A stretch of DNA of 64,000 bases from Pseudoxanthomonas kalamensis DSM 18571 (GCF_010211745.1 NZ_PDWQ01000002.1:372001-436000); one strand, 5' to 3'. Numbered from the stretch's first letter, positions 28,541-37,767 are shown. Made by a program: numbers and translations. The notes: generated by a model from the sequence alone, not told the origin.

Positions 28541-30979
28541 TCAGAACGAGACGCTCAGCTCCGCCCCGAGCTGACGCGGCGCCGATATCGAAGCGAACGG
28601 CGTGCCCAGCACCGAGGCGCTGATGTTGTTCACCCCGGTCACGTACTGCTTGTCGAACACGTTGTTGCCGTACACACCCAGGCCCCAGACGCCGTCGGCC
28701 GAGGTCCATTGCACGCGCACGTCGGTGCGGTTCTGCGCCTCGTTGACGTTGAAGTTGGGGCTGCTCTGGCAACTGCCCTGGGTCTGCGATTCCGCGTTGC
28801 AGCGACCTTTGCCGCGGTAGGCATGCAGCAACGAGAGGCTCAGGTCGCCCGCATCCCCCAGGTTGAAGGTGTAGCTGCCACCCAGCGACAACGACAGATA
28901 CGGTTCGCCAGTCGGATCACCGGAAACGTCGGTGCCGTTGATCATGGCGTCCTTGTAGGTCGAATCGATGAAGGCGCCGGACAGGTTCAGGTCCAGCCCC
29001 TGCACTGGCCGCCAGTGCATGTCCAGATCCACACCCCAGGCTTGCAGATCGCTGGTATCGATCAGGTAACGTGGCACTGCCGAACCGGCGGTGCTGGTAT
29101 CCAGGTAGATCGACTGCCGGTCCTTGTAGATGTAGTAGTAGGTGGACGCGTTGAGCGACAGCTTCTGCTCCGGGAACACGGTCTTGATGCCGAATTCGGC
29201 GTTCCACACTTCCTCGTTGTCGAAGTACGACAGCGGCTGCACGCTGTTGTAGCCACCGGCCTTGTAACCCTTGGCCAACGAGGCGAACACCATGGTGTCG
29301 TCGCTGAGCGCGTAGTCGATCACGAAACGCGGACTGATATCGGTCCAGGAGTCCTTCTTGCCGACCTTGACCCCTTCCAGTTCACCGAAGGCGAATACGA
29401 AATCTTCCTGGAACATCTCGGCCGCCACCGGCAGGCCCATCGACTGCAACAGGGCGAAGAACCCGGCCTGGTCCAGCGCCGCCAGCGTGTAGTCGAACGT
29501 CTCCGCTTCGCGCGGGCCGTTGTACCAGGAGAACTCCTTGCGGTCGTGGGTCAGGCGCAGGCCGAAAGTCAGGTTGAGCCTGTCGTTGACGTGCCAGATG
29601 ACGTCGCCGAACGCGGCCAGCGCCTGCGCGTCGCCCTGGTTGATCATGCTTTCGGTCCAGGTATGGCCCAGCATGGTGAACGGAATGCCCTGGCCTTGCA
29701 GGATCTGGTCGATCAGCGCGATGGCGTCGATCGGCCCGCCCAGCATCTGCAGGTTGGACATCCCCGTGCCGAGGCTGTCGGTCAGCAGGCGAGTATCGCT
29801 GGTCTGGTCGGCCTCCTCCTTGAACCAGCTGACGCCGGCCACCCAGTCGAAACTGCCGGCCACGCCGTTGAACTTGAATTCCTGGTAGTAGCTGCGGTTG
29901 CTCTCGATGTTGGCAGTATCGAAGTACAGGTTGGGGCGGTTGCTGCCGTCCTCGTCCTCGCGGTTGACGGTATCGAAGTCGCGCAATGCAGTGGTCGACA
30001 GCAGGGTGCCCCAGGAAAAATCGTGGGTGACCTGCAGGGTGACGCCGTTGAAATTGCGCGATTCCTCGTTGCCGATCACGTCGTTGTACACCGGTGCATC
30101 CAGCGGATTCAGGTACGTGGCCGGATCGGCCGGATACGGCGCGACCGACGGATACGGATCCAGCGCCACCAGCCCGATCGCCGGACGCGCCTTCTGGTTG
30201 ATGCTTTCATGGTCCCATGACAGGTTCAGCGTGGTCGCATCGCCCAGTTCCGAGCGCCAGGCCGCACGGGTCGCCCAGCTGTCCTCGGGGTTGAGCTTGG
30301 CGCCGCTGCCGGCGTCGGTCAGCCAGCCGTCGCTGTGGTTGCTCAGCGCGCTGAAGCGCAATGCGTGGCGATCACCGAACGGGATGTTGACCAGACCGGA
30401 CAGATATTCGCGCCCATCCTCGCCGAAGCGCAGTCGGGCGTTCGCCTCGAACGCGCTTCCGGGCTTGTTGGTGATCAGCGACACCGCGCCGGCGGCGCTG
30501 TTGCGGCCGAACAGCGTGCCCTGCGGCCCCTTCAGCACCTCGATCCGCTCAATGTCGTTGAACGCCAGCATGGCACCACCGGTGCGCGCCGAATACACGC
30601 CGTCGATGTACACGCCCACCGGCGGATCGGTGCCGATGCCGAAATCGCCGACCGAGATGCCGCGGATCGCGTAGCGCGGCTGGGTCGGGCTGCCATCGGA
30701 CACCACCAGGCCGGGCACGAAGTCGGCCAGGTCGCCGATGTCGTTGGCGGCGACGCGGTCAATCGTCTCGCCGTTGACCACCTGGATGGCGATCGGCACG
30801 TCCTTCAGTTCCTGTTGACGGCTCTGCGCGGTCACGGTGACGGTGTCCAGCGTGGCGGCATCGTCCTGCGCTTCGGCGGTCGCCTGTTGCGCCAGTGCCG
30901 ATCCGGCGGCGCTGAGCAGGCAACTGGCCAGCAGGGCGCGGCGCAGGCCGATTGCCAATTCGCGTTGATGCAAGTTCAT
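28541..30979 (-). CDS. TonB-dependent outer-membrane receptor
   Basis: An 812-aa receptor. Start ATG 30979 has GGGAGGG 4-10 nt upstream. There is an export signal (LLASCLLSAAGSALAQQ), a TonB-box-like TLDTVTVTA, a plug with YAIRGISVGDFGIGTDPPVGVYIDGVY and EVLKGPQGTLFGRNSAAGAV, and a barrel ending in LGAELSVSF. Late loops carry two cysteines (GRCNAESQTQGSCQ). The VTAQSRQQELKDVPIAIQVV lead-in is common in receptors for non-siderophore substrates such as lipids or aromatics, but the substrate is unknown. It is the last gene of the beta-helix/cytochrome/receptor operon, 29 nt after the cytochrome. A longer open frame up to 31594 is the cytochrome shadow. Confidence 0.92.
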   Translation of the reverse strand: MNLHQRELAIGLRRALLASCLLSAAGSALAQQATAEAQDDAATLDTVTVTAQSRQQELKDVPIAIQVVNGETIDRVAANDIGDLADFVPGLVVSDGSPTQPRYAIRGISVGDFGIGTDPPVGVYIDGVYSARTGGAMLAFNDIERIEVLKGPQGTLFGRNSAAGAVSLITNKPGSAFEANARLRFGEDGREYLSGLVNIPFGDRHALRFSALSNHSDGWLTDAGSGAKLNPEDSWATRAAWRSELGDATTLNLSWDHESINQKARPAIGLVALDPYPSVAPYPADPATYLNPLDAPVYNDVIGNEESRNFNGVTLQVTHDFSWGTLLSTTALRDFDTVNREDEDGSNRPNLYFDTANIESNRSYYQEFKFNGVAGSFDWVAGVSWFKEEADQTSDTRLLTDSLGTGMSNLQMLGGPIDAIALIDQILQGQGIPFTMLGHTWTESMINQGDAQALAAFGDVIWHVNDRLNLTFGLRLTHDRKEFSWYNGPREAETFDYTLAALDQAGFFALLQSMGLPVAAEMFQEDFVFAFGELEGVKVGKKDSWTDISPRFVIDYALSDDTMVFASLAKGYKAGGYNSVQPLSYFDNEEVWNAEFGIKTVFPEQKLSLNASTYYYIYKDRQSIYLDTSTAGSAVPRYLIDTSDLQAWGVDLDMHWRPVQGLDLNLSGAFIDSTYKDAMINGTDVSGDPTGEPYLSLSLGGSYTFNLGDAGDLSLSLLHAYRGKGRCNAESQTQGSCQSSPNFNVNEAQNRTDVRVQWTSADGVWGLGVYGNNVFDKQYVTGVNNISASVLGTPFASISAPRQLGAELSVSF

Positions 30980-31008
30980 CACTCCCTCCCAGAAGCGTGG
31001 TATTTCGG

Positions 31009-32193
31009 TTATCCGTTCGTGTCGTCGGCGGAAATCCTGTCCGCCGCCATATCGTCGCAACTGCTGCGCTGGGCCTGGATCCAGGCATTGATCAGTTCCA
31101 CGCCCTCGCGATGGGTCACCGAGCGACCGACCTCCGGCATCATTTCGCCCGGGTCGGTGCTCTGCATGCGGAAGCTGAGGATCGACGCCGCGGCATCGCC
31201 CGGCTCGATATCGTGTCGGCGGTTGCCAGTGCCGCGACCGGCAGCGATCGGCAGCTTGCAGAAGCCCAGCTTGTGGCGGTCCTCGGTCCGCGCATCCAGG
31301 AACAAACCCGACGTAATGGCCGCGCCGGTGGGGCTGTGGCAATGGCCGCAGTTGATGTCCAGATAAGCGCGCGCGCGCTGTTCGAGGCTGGCGTGGCCGG
31401 CATCGGCGGCGTCGGCATTGCGCGGCGCCTGCGCCGGATCGGGCGCGCCGCTCAGGTAGCCGATGCGGGTCAGATGGGTCAACTGGTTCTCGCGGCCGTC
31501 GGCATAGTCGAAGTCGCGGTTCAGGTGCCTGGCCCTGGGCCCGATCGGCGACAGCAACCGCGAACGATTGTCGGTGATGTGGCAGCCGCCGCACTGGTTC
31601 TGGTCCGGCACCTGGTAAGGCAGGGCCTCGCGGCTGCCATCGGCGGCGACCAGCTCCAGGTCAACCAGATCGCCGGTGCGCTTGAGCACCGCGTCGGTTT
31701 GGGCGTCGTTCCATACGTACGGCAGCGCGATCCAACCGTCCTGACGATGCACCAGCAGGCGCGTCTCGACCAGCCGCACCTTCGACAGCTCGAGGCTCTC
31801 GCCTTTCAGCACGCTGTCCGACGGCGGCCTGCGCGCCACCGACTTGCCGTCCCAGGCCTGCCCCGCCGGCAGCGGGTAGTAGAAGGTCTTGCTGATGATG
31901 GTGCCGACCGGGAAGTCGAAGGCCTCGTAATCGCGGTACTGCGCCGAGCTGCCTTCCGGCATCCAGATCGTCCGCAGCTTGTGCGCGTAATCGGTGAACA
32001 GCGGCGTGTTGAGGTCGTACGGAACCACGCCGGCATTCAGGCGCAGGCGTCCCTGCTCGACATCGAGCACATGCCAGTCGCTCAGTTTCGGCGGCATGCC
32101 ATCGGCGAAGAAGTTCACCGAAGGCTGGCGGCCGCACCCGGCCAGCAGCATCAGCAACAGCAGCGCTGCGGCCAGACGCACGCGATCAACCAC
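31009..32193 (-). CDS. Diheme c-type cytochrome lipoprotein (SO2930 family, TIGR03806-like)
   Basis: A 394-aa exported protein. Signal and lipobox end at LLAGC (C20). There are two heme-c sites, CGGCH (201-205) and CGHCH (282-286), with MMPEVG near residue 351 as the likely axial methionine region. The N-terminal 190 residues are beta-rich with no heme. This matches the uncharacterised SO2930/HNE_0200 family, which is known to pair with a beta-helix protein family; the next gene upstream is exactly that. The GTG start at 32193 lies 8 nt inside the end of the beta-helix gene; a GTG at 32181 is the alternative. The protein should pass electrons in the periplasm; its donor is unknown. Confidence 0.9.
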   Translation of the reverse strand: MVDRVRLAAALLLLMLLAGCGRQPSVNFFADGMPPKLSDWHVLDVEQGRLRLNAGVVPYDLNTPLFTDYAHKLRTIWMPEGSSAQYRDYEAFDFPVGTIISKTFYYPLPAGQAWDGKSVARRPPSDSVLKGESLELSKVRLVETRLLVHRQDGWIALPYVWNDAQTDAVLKRTGDLVDLELVAADGSREALPYQVPDQNQCGGCHITDNRSRLLSPIGPRARHLNRDFDYADGRENQLTHLTRIGYLSGAPDPAQAPRNADAADAGHASLEQRARAYLDINCGHCHSPTGAAITSGLFLDARTEDRHKLGFCKLPIAAGRGTGNRRHDIEPGDAAASILSFRMQSTDPGEMMPEVGRSVTHREGVELINAWIQAQRSSCDDMAADRISADDTNG

Positions 32194-33412
32194 GCTTCAG
32201 GTCCACGGCCGGCAGTCTGGGCAGGTCGCAGGCGAACGGTGCGGCGTCCTTGTTCGGGTTCTTGTAGCCGCCGGGGCCATCGGCGTCGATCACGCCGCTG
32301 ACGTCGCGCAGGCAGATTTCCGGGCCGACCGCCTGGTCATCGACCTTGCGGTCGGCGTTGTAGTAGCCGTCCCACAGCACGTCGGGCAGGCTGCCGCGCA
32401 GGCCGTACAGCGCGATCCTCAGCGCCTTCAGGTCCAGGCCGTCGGGCGAATCTCCGCCACCGGACAGGGTGTTGCCGTGCACGTAGACGCGCTCGGGATA
32501 CGGGTCGAAGCTGTCGGACGTGGTCGAGTCCTTGTAGCCGGTCGAATACACGCTGGAGATGATGATGTTGGCGGTGGCGTTGTCGCGGATCTCGTTGTCG
32601 AAGATCTCGATGTCGTCGTTGGAATTGACCACCACCCCGGAACCGGCCGGCACGCTGGCCACCGGCGTGCCTTCGGCGCCGAAGTTCTCGTGATTGTTGG
32701 CCACCACCTGGTTGTCGTAGACGCGGATGTTGCCGCCCTGCTGCGACAGCCCGGGCATGTTGAATACCAGGATGCCGCCGGTGTTGCCGGTGGCGACGTT
32801 CTCGTACACGTCGGCGTTGCGGGTGTTCTCGACCTCGATCCCGGCCACGTTCTGCTCGGCACGGTTGCGACGGACGATGACGCCGTCGGACTGGCCGACA
32901 TAGATGCCGGCGTCGGAAGCACCGATCGCCACGCTGTCCTCGATCAGCACGTTCTTTGTCAGCACCGGATACAGCCCGTAGCCGCCGTTGTCGGTGCTGG
33001 GGCCACCGGTCCATTCGACCTTGACCTTGCGGATGGTGATGTTTTCCGACTCGCTGATCTTCAGGCCGTCGCCGCGCGAATCCTGGATGGTCAGGTCTTC
33101 GATCAGGAAATCGTCGCCGTTGACCAGCAGGCCCTCGGCGCCGGCCTTCTGCCCCTTGAAGCTCAGCACGGTCTGGTCCATACCGGCGCCGCGCAGGGTC
33201 ACCCCGCTGGCGCGCAGGGTCAGGCTGCGGTCGAAACGGTAGGTGCCGGCCGGAATCTCGATGACGTCGCCCGGCTTGGCGTCGAGCAGGCGCTCGTGCA
33301 GTTGCTGGGCGTAATCGGCATCGCCGCTCGCGGCCGGTGCCTGGCCGGCGGATTCGGGCTTGCAGGCAGCCAAGGCCAGCAGCAGACCGATCGTCAGGAT
33401 GTTGCGTTGCAT
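32186..33412 (-). CDS. Parallel beta-helix repeat lipoprotein (TIGR03805-like)
   Basis: A 408-aa lipoprotein: the signal ends in LALAAC (C17). Start has GGGAGG 6-11 nt upstream. After a short linker, repeated turns of a right-handed beta-helix run from about residue 45 to 310 (VTLRGAGMDQTVLSF, FLIEDLTIQDSRGDGLKI, ITIRKVKVEW, VLIEDSVAIGASDAGIYV, VIVRRNRAEQNVAGIEV, DVYENVATGNTGGILV). The C-terminal 90 residues have two cysteines (PEICLRDV, APFACDLP). This fold often binds or cleaves polysaccharides, but this family's role is unknown. It is the first gene of the operon and overlaps the cytochrome by 8 nt, so the two are almost certainly made together. Confidence 0.88.
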   Translation of the reverse strand: MQRNILTIGLLLALAACKPESAGQAPAASGDADYAQQLHERLLDAKPGDVIEIPAGTYRFDRSLTLRASGVTLRGAGMDQTVLSFKGQKAGAEGLLVNGDDFLIEDLTIQDSRGDGLKISESENITIRKVKVEWTGGPSTDNGGYGLYPVLTKNVLIEDSVAIGASDAGIYVGQSDGVIVRRNRAEQNVAGIEVENTRNADVYENVATGNTGGILVFNMPGLSQQGGNIRVYDNQVVANNHENFGAEGTPVASVPAGSGVVVNSNDDIEIFDNEIRDNATANIIISSVYSTGYKDSTTSDSFDPYPERVYVHGNTLSGGGDSPDGLDLKALRIALYGLRGSLPDVLWDGYYNADRKVDDQAVGPEICLRDVSGVIDADGPGGYKNPNKDAAPFACDLPRLPAVDLKRG

Positions 33413-33557
33413 GTCGTCCTCCCGAAATGCGGCGACCGCGCGGCCACCATACGCCAGCGAATACTGGAAACCCGCAGTTTTGCCGCAGGGCCGCGTGCAA
33501 CATAGGGCGGAACCGGCATACTAGGGGGGGCAAAGCGGACAAGCTGGAGGGGCCAGC

Positions 33558-34604
33558 GTGGATCAGCACATCGAAGCGGGCAACGACCGGCGTCTGGTCG
33601 CGGCCAATCTGCCGACCAATATGCTGTGCAGTCTGGTGCTGCTGGCCGAGGAACAGGGAATCGATTGCCAGCCCTGGTTCGCCGGCCTGCGCCTGAGTCC
33701 GGGCGAAACCTGCGACCCGCAAGTCCGCGTGTCCTACCGCCAGGCCGCCACCGTCATCCGCCGCGCCCTGCGCAGCCTGCCGGCGCCGGCGCCCGGGCTG
33801 GCAATCGGGGCCAGGCAGAACGGCAGCAACTTCGGCCTGCTCGGCCTGGCGATGCGGATGGCGCGCGATTTCGGCGAGGCGGTGCGGATCGGCCTGGACT
33901 TCCAGCAGAACCAGGGCCCGCTGCTCGACCTGCGGCTGGACGATGTCGACGGGCAACACGTGGCGGTCACCGCCACGCCGCCGCTGAAGGTACCGGAGAT
34001 CCTGCCATTCCTGTGCGAGGAAATGTTCTCCAGCCTGCTGATGCTGGCGCGCGAACTGACCGACTCACGCTTCGCGCCCACGCGGGTCGAACTGGCCTAC
34101 CCGGCGCCGGCGCATGCCGGGCAGTATCGGGAGCTGTTCGGATGCCCGGTGCTGTTCGATCAGTCCCACAACCGGCTGGTGCTGGAACGGCGCTGGCTGT
34201 CGCTGCCGTTTCCGCACCACAACCCGGTCAGTTCGCGACAGGCGCTGGCGATGTGCCAGGCGCAGATGGCCACGACCCAGGGCAACGCCGGGGAAACCAT
34301 CGCCGCGGTCGAGCGTCAGCTGCGTCCGCGCCTGCGCGAGAACCCGAAGATGGACGACATCGCCACCCGCCTGCACCTGAGCGGACGCACCCTGCGCCGG
34401 CGGCTGGCGGAAGAAGGCCAGTGCTACAGCGACATCCACGACCGCGTGCGCACCGAACGTGCGCTGGAACTGCTGGAGAACCACAAGCTGGGCATCGCCC
34501 AGGTTGGCAGCCAGCTGGGCTTCAACGATGCGCGCGAGTTCCGCCGCGCCTTCAAGCGCTGGACCGGGCACACACCCAGCCAGGCGCGCACGCTGGCAAA
34601 TTGA
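33558..34604 (+). CDS. AraC family transcriptional regulator
   Basis: A 348-aa regulator. The GTG at 33558 has GGAGG 7-11 nt upstream. The first 240 residues form the Arabinose_bd/OruR-type ligand domain (SYRQAATVIRRAL, FGLLGLAMRMARDFGEAV), and the C-terminal 85 are the AraC double helix-turn-helix (MDDIATRLHLSGRTLRRRLAEEG..., LGIAQVGSQLGFNDAREFRRAFKRWTGHTPSQAR). It diverges from the beta-helix/cytochrome/receptor operon across a 145-nt gap, so it probably controls that operon in response to a small, perhaps imported, ligand. That is inference from position. Confidence 0.92.
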   Translation: MDQHIEAGNDRRLVAANLPTNMLCSLVLLAEEQGIDCQPWFAGLRLSPGETCDPQVRVSYRQAATVIRRALRSLPAPAPGLAIGARQNGSNFGLLGLAMRMARDFGEAVRIGLDFQQNQGPLLDLRLDDVDGQHVAVTATPPLKVPEILPFLCEEMFSSLLMLARELTDSRFAPTRVELAYPAPAHAGQYRELFGCPVLFDQSHNRLVLERRWLSLPFPHHNPVSSRQALAMCQAQMATTQGNAGETIAAVERQLRPRLRENPKMDDIATRLHLSGRTLRRRLAEEGQCYSDIHDRVRTERALELLENHKLGIAQVGSQLGFNDAREFRRAFKRWTGHTPSQARTLAN

Positions 34605-34625
34605 TCGCGGCGCCGGGAACGGACC

Positions 34626-35009
34626 TCAGCCCAGCACCATCGTCGCTTCGACTTCGAAGCCCACGCCCTTGGGCAGGGCCGCGACCTGGATCGTCGAGCG
34701 TGCCGGATACGGCGCCTGGAAGTATTCCTGCATCACCGCATTGACCGCGGCGAACTCGCCCAGGTCGGTAAGGAACAGGCCGAGGCGGACGATCCGGTCG
34801 AGCGAGCCACCGGCCGCCTCGGCCACCGCCTTCAGGTTGTCGAAGGCGCGCCGCGCCTGCGCGTCGATGCCGCCGGCGACCACCTCGCCGGTCGCGGGGT
34901 CGAGCGGAATCTGTCCGGAGAAATACACCGTGTCGCCGACCCGCACCGCCTGCGAATACGGGCCAATGGCGGCCGGAGCCTGTTCGGTGTGGACGATCTG
35001 CTTGCTCAT
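34626..35009 (-). CDS. ridA: RidA family enamine/imine deaminase
   Basis: A 127-aa protein that hydrolyses reactive enamine/imine intermediates made by PLP enzymes. Start ATG 35009 has GGAG 9-12 nt upstream. The hallmark residues are present: AAIGPYSQAV, YFSGQIPLDPATGEVV, and the arginine of PARSTIQVAALPKGVGFEVEATMV. It converges on the araC gene with a 21-nt gap and follows spoT by 84 nt. Confidence 0.95.
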   Translation of the reverse strand: MSKQIVHTEQAPAAIGPYSQAVRVGDTVYFSGQIPLDPATGEVVAGGIDAQARRAFDNLKAVAEAAGGSLDRIVRLGLFLTDLGEFAAVNAVMQEYFQAPYPARSTIQVAALPKGVGFEVEATMVLG

Positions 35010-35093
35010 GCTGGGCACTCCGGAAGCTGGCTCTGAAACTTGGCATTCTACCGGCGTCCCGCCATCCGTGACCGCCCTTGCCTGCGCGTGCGC

Positions 35094-37265
35094 CTACAAC
35101 TGCCGGCGCACGCCGCTGACCACATGCAGGCGGCGCAGGCGGCGCATGACCTCGGCCAGGTGGTTGCGGTCGCGGACCTGGATCGAGAAGCGCAGCACCG
35201 CCGCGTGCATGTCGCGCTCGAGGTATTCGACGCGGTCGATGTTGGACTGGCTCTGCGCCACCGCCGCGGCCACCTGCGCCAGCACCCCGGTGCGGTTCTC
35301 CACGTCGATCAGCAGCGCGGCGTCGAAATCGCCGCTGACGTTCGGGTCCCAGGCAATCGGCACCCAGCGGTCCGGCGACTTGCGGAACTCGGCCACGTTT
35401 GGGCAATCCAGCCGGTGCACGACCACGCCCTTGCCGGCGGTGTGATAGCCCATGATCTCGTCGCCGGGGATCGGCAGGCAGCACTGGGCGAAGCTGACCA
35501 CCCCGCGCTCGCTGCCGGTGATCAATATCTTTTCCTGCGAATGCCGGGACTGGCTGCCACTGCGCAGTTCGGCGTAGGCGGTCAGCGCCTGCGCGGCCTG
35601 CGCCGGCATCCAGTTGCCCAGCGCCACGTCGGCCAGCAGCGCCTCCAGTCGCGGATAGCGGTGCTCGGCCAGGAACGCCTCCAGCCGCTGCTGCGGCAGC
35701 CGCTCCAGCGAGCTGTCCAGTTCTTCCAGCGCGCTGTCCAGCATGCGGTGGCCCAATTGCACCGCGTACTCGTGCTCGAGCTGCTTGAGCTGGTGGCGGA
35801 TCGCCGTGCGCGCCTTGCTGGTGACGACGAATTCCAGCCACTGCGGCTTCGGCGTGGCCGACTTGGCGATGATGATTTCCACGCTCTGTCCGCTGACCAA
35901 CTTGGTGCGCAGCGGCGCCAGCTTCTTGTCCACCCGCGCGGCCACTGCCCGGTTGCCGATGTCGGTGTGCACGGCATAGGCGAAGTCGAGCGCGGTGGAA
36001 TTGCGCGGCAACGACAGGATCTTGCCCTTGGGCGTGAACACGTAGACCTCGTCCGGGAACAGGTCGACCTTGACGTTGTCGAGGAATTCCAGCGAAGAAC
36101 CGGCGGCGCGCTGATTCTCGATCAGTTCGACGATCCAGGCATGAGCGCGGCTCTGCGCGCTGTTCGGCGCCTCCGCACCGAACTTGTAGCTCCAGTGCGC
36201 GGCGATTCCGCGTTCGGCGATCAGGTCCATTTCCTCGGTGCGGATCTGCACCTCGATCGGCGAACCGTACGGGCCGAACAGCACCGTGTGCAGCGACTGG
36301 TAGCCGTTGGCCTTGGGAATGGCGATGAAATCGCGGAAACGCCCGTCCAGCGGCTTGTACTGCGCATGCACCGCGCCCAGCGCGTGGTAGCAGTCCGGCA
36401 CCGAGCCGACCACCACCCGGAAACCGAACACGTCCATGACCTGGTCGAAGCTCTTTCCTTCCGCATGCATCTTGTTGTAGATGCTCCACGGGGTCTTGAT
36501 CCGGCTGATCAGGCGATGGTCGATGCCTTCCTTGGCCAGGCTCTGCGACAGCTGCACCTCGATCTGCGCCATCGCCTCGCGCCGTACCACCGGCCGGCTG
36601 CGGATGTGCTTGTCGATGACCGCATGCCGCCACGGGAACATCGCACGGAAGCTGAGGTCCTGCAGTTCCGACTTGACCAGGTTCATCCCCAGCCGCTGGG
36701 CGATCGGCGCGTAGATGTCCAGCGTCTCGCGCGCAATGCGCCGGCGCGCGTCCGGACTCTGCGCGCCCAGCGTGCGCATGTTGTGCAGGCGGTCGGCCAG
36801 CTTGATCATGATCACGCGCAGGTCGCGCGACATCGCCAGCAGCATCTTGCGGAAGCTTTCGGCCGCGGCCTCCTGGCGGTCGCGGAACTTCAGCTTGTCC
36901 AGCTTGGTGACGCCCTCGACCAGCTCGGCGACCGTCTCGCCGAACTCGGCGACGATCTCGGCATGGGTCAGCGGGGTGTCCTCGATGGTGTCGTGCAGGA
37001 TCGCCGCGATCAGCGTTTCGGTATCCAGCCCCAGTTCGGCCAGCACCCCGGCCACCGCCACCGGATGGGTGATGTACGCCTCGCCGGACTTGCGCAACTG
37101 GCCCTCGTGCGCGGCGGCGCCCACTTGCCAGGCCCGTCGCAGCTGCGCCAGCTGCTCGGCGGACAGGTAGGACGCGGCGCGCTCCAGCTTGCGGACGTAC
37201 TCGGGCACGCCCTCCGGTTCGGAAGCATGCGGCGGCACGGCGTTGGCGGAACGGCCCGGACTCAT
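35094..37265 (-). CDS. spoT: Bifunctional (p)ppGpp synthetase/hydrolase SpoT
   Basis: A 723-aa stringent-response enzyme. The hydrolase HD domain has H53 and HDTIEDT (91-97), followed by the synthetase domain with SRIKTPWSIYNKM and FIAIPKANGYQSLHTVLFGP, TGS (DEVYVFTPKGKILSLP), a helical/zinc-finger region with CCLPIPGD, and a C-terminal ACT domain (FDAALLIDVENRTGVLAQ). Both catalytic halves look intact. It follows rpoZ on the same strand, the common rpoZ-spoT order, but a hairpin (37335-37357) separates them. Confidence 0.97.
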   Translation of the reverse strand: MSPGRSANAVPPHASEPEGVPEYVRKLERAASYLSAEQLAQLRRAWQVGAAAHEGQLRKSGEAYITHPVAVAGVLAELGLDTETLIAAILHDTIEDTPLTHAEIVAEFGETVAELVEGVTKLDKLKFRDRQEAAAESFRKMLLAMSRDLRVIMIKLADRLHNMRTLGAQSPDARRRIARETLDIYAPIAQRLGMNLVKSELQDLSFRAMFPWRHAVIDKHIRSRPVVRREAMAQIEVQLSQSLAKEGIDHRLISRIKTPWSIYNKMHAEGKSFDQVMDVFGFRVVVGSVPDCYHALGAVHAQYKPLDGRFRDFIAIPKANGYQSLHTVLFGPYGSPIEVQIRTEEMDLIAERGIAAHWSYKFGAEAPNSAQSRAHAWIVELIENQRAAGSSLEFLDNVKVDLFPDEVYVFTPKGKILSLPRNSTALDFAYAVHTDIGNRAVAARVDKKLAPLRTKLVSGQSVEIIIAKSATPKPQWLEFVVTSKARTAIRHQLKQLEHEYAVQLGHRMLDSALEELDSSLERLPQQRLEAFLAEHRYPRLEALLADVALGNWMPAQAAQALTAYAELRSGSQSRHSQEKILITGSERGVVSFAQCCLPIPGDEIMGYHTAGKGVVVHRLDCPNVAEFRKSPDRWVPIAWDPNVSGDFDAALLIDVENRTGVLAQVAAAVAQSQSNIDRVEYLERDMHAAVLRFSIQVRDRNHLAEVMRRLRRLHVVSGVRRQL

Positions 37266-37334
37266 GCCCGAAGCCTATGCCAGCGCCGGATGGACGGCAA
37301 CGCCGGCCGCCGCCGCCGGGCTTCGCAAACGCGA

Positions 37335-37357
37335 ACGGCCCGCATCAGGCGGGCCGT
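37335..37357 (-). terminator. Hairpin between rpoZ and spoT
   Basis: A perfect 9-bp stem, ACGGCCCGC (37335-37343) with 37349-37357, and a 5-base loop, 28 nt after the rpoZ stop. The minus-strand tail TTCGCGTTTGCG is only a weak U-tract, so some read-through into spoT is likely. Confidence 0.6.
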
Positions 37358-37385
37358 CCTTGATCGGGCAAATGCGGTGCCGGGA

Positions 37386-37685
37386 TCAATCGTCGTTCTT
37401 CGACATGTCCTCGTCGGCGACCACTTCGGCGGCGGCCCATTCCATCGCCTCGCGCTCGGCACGCTCGCGTTCGGCCTTCTCGACCTGCTCGATCAAGTCG
37501 TCATCGATGCTGCGCGCGGCGATCTCGCGCAGCGCCAGCACGGTCGGCTTGTCCTCGGATTCGCTGTTGTCCAGGGTCGGCTCGACGCCGTTGGCCAGCT
37601 GGCGGGCGCGCTTGGCGGCCATCATGACCAGCTCGAAACGGTTGTCGACGACTTCCAGGCAATCTTCTACGGTGATGCGGGCCAT
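37386..37685 (-). CDS. rpoZ: RNA polymerase omega subunit
   Basis: A 99-aa subunit that helps assemble RNA polymerase and forms part of a ppGpp site. It starts [30 protein letters not shown] and has the conserved [15 protein letters not shown]. The C-terminal 30 residues are charged. It has a strong promoter of its own (37739-37767) and comes just upstream of spoT. Confidence 0.96.
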   Translation of the reverse strand: MARITVEDCLEVVDNRFELVMMAAKRARQLANGVEPTLDNSESEDKPTVLALREIAARSIDDDLIEQVEKAERERAEREAMEWAAAEVVADEDMSKNDD

Positions 37686-37738
37686 GCGGGCTCCCGGCGG
37701 CCGGCCGGCCGCGCGACAAGTAAAGGGAAAGGGCGCGG

Positions 37739-37767
37739 ATTGTAGTCCGGGAAGCCTCCCGGGGCAA
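37739..37767 (-). promoter_or_regulatory. rpoZ sigma-70 promoter with palindromic spacer
   Basis: On the minus strand TTGCCC (37767-37762) and TACAAT (37744-37739) are 17 bases apart, a good sigma-70 promoter. A start near 37732 leaves a leader of about 47 nt. The spacer is a palindrome, CCGGGA-AGCC-TCCCGG (37747-37762), a possible operator or a hairpin-prone element. Confidence 0.7.

Noticed and set aside
35040-37745. A 901-codon open frame on the plus strand.
   Set aside because: Antisense to spoT and rpoZ; composition typical of a shadow frame.
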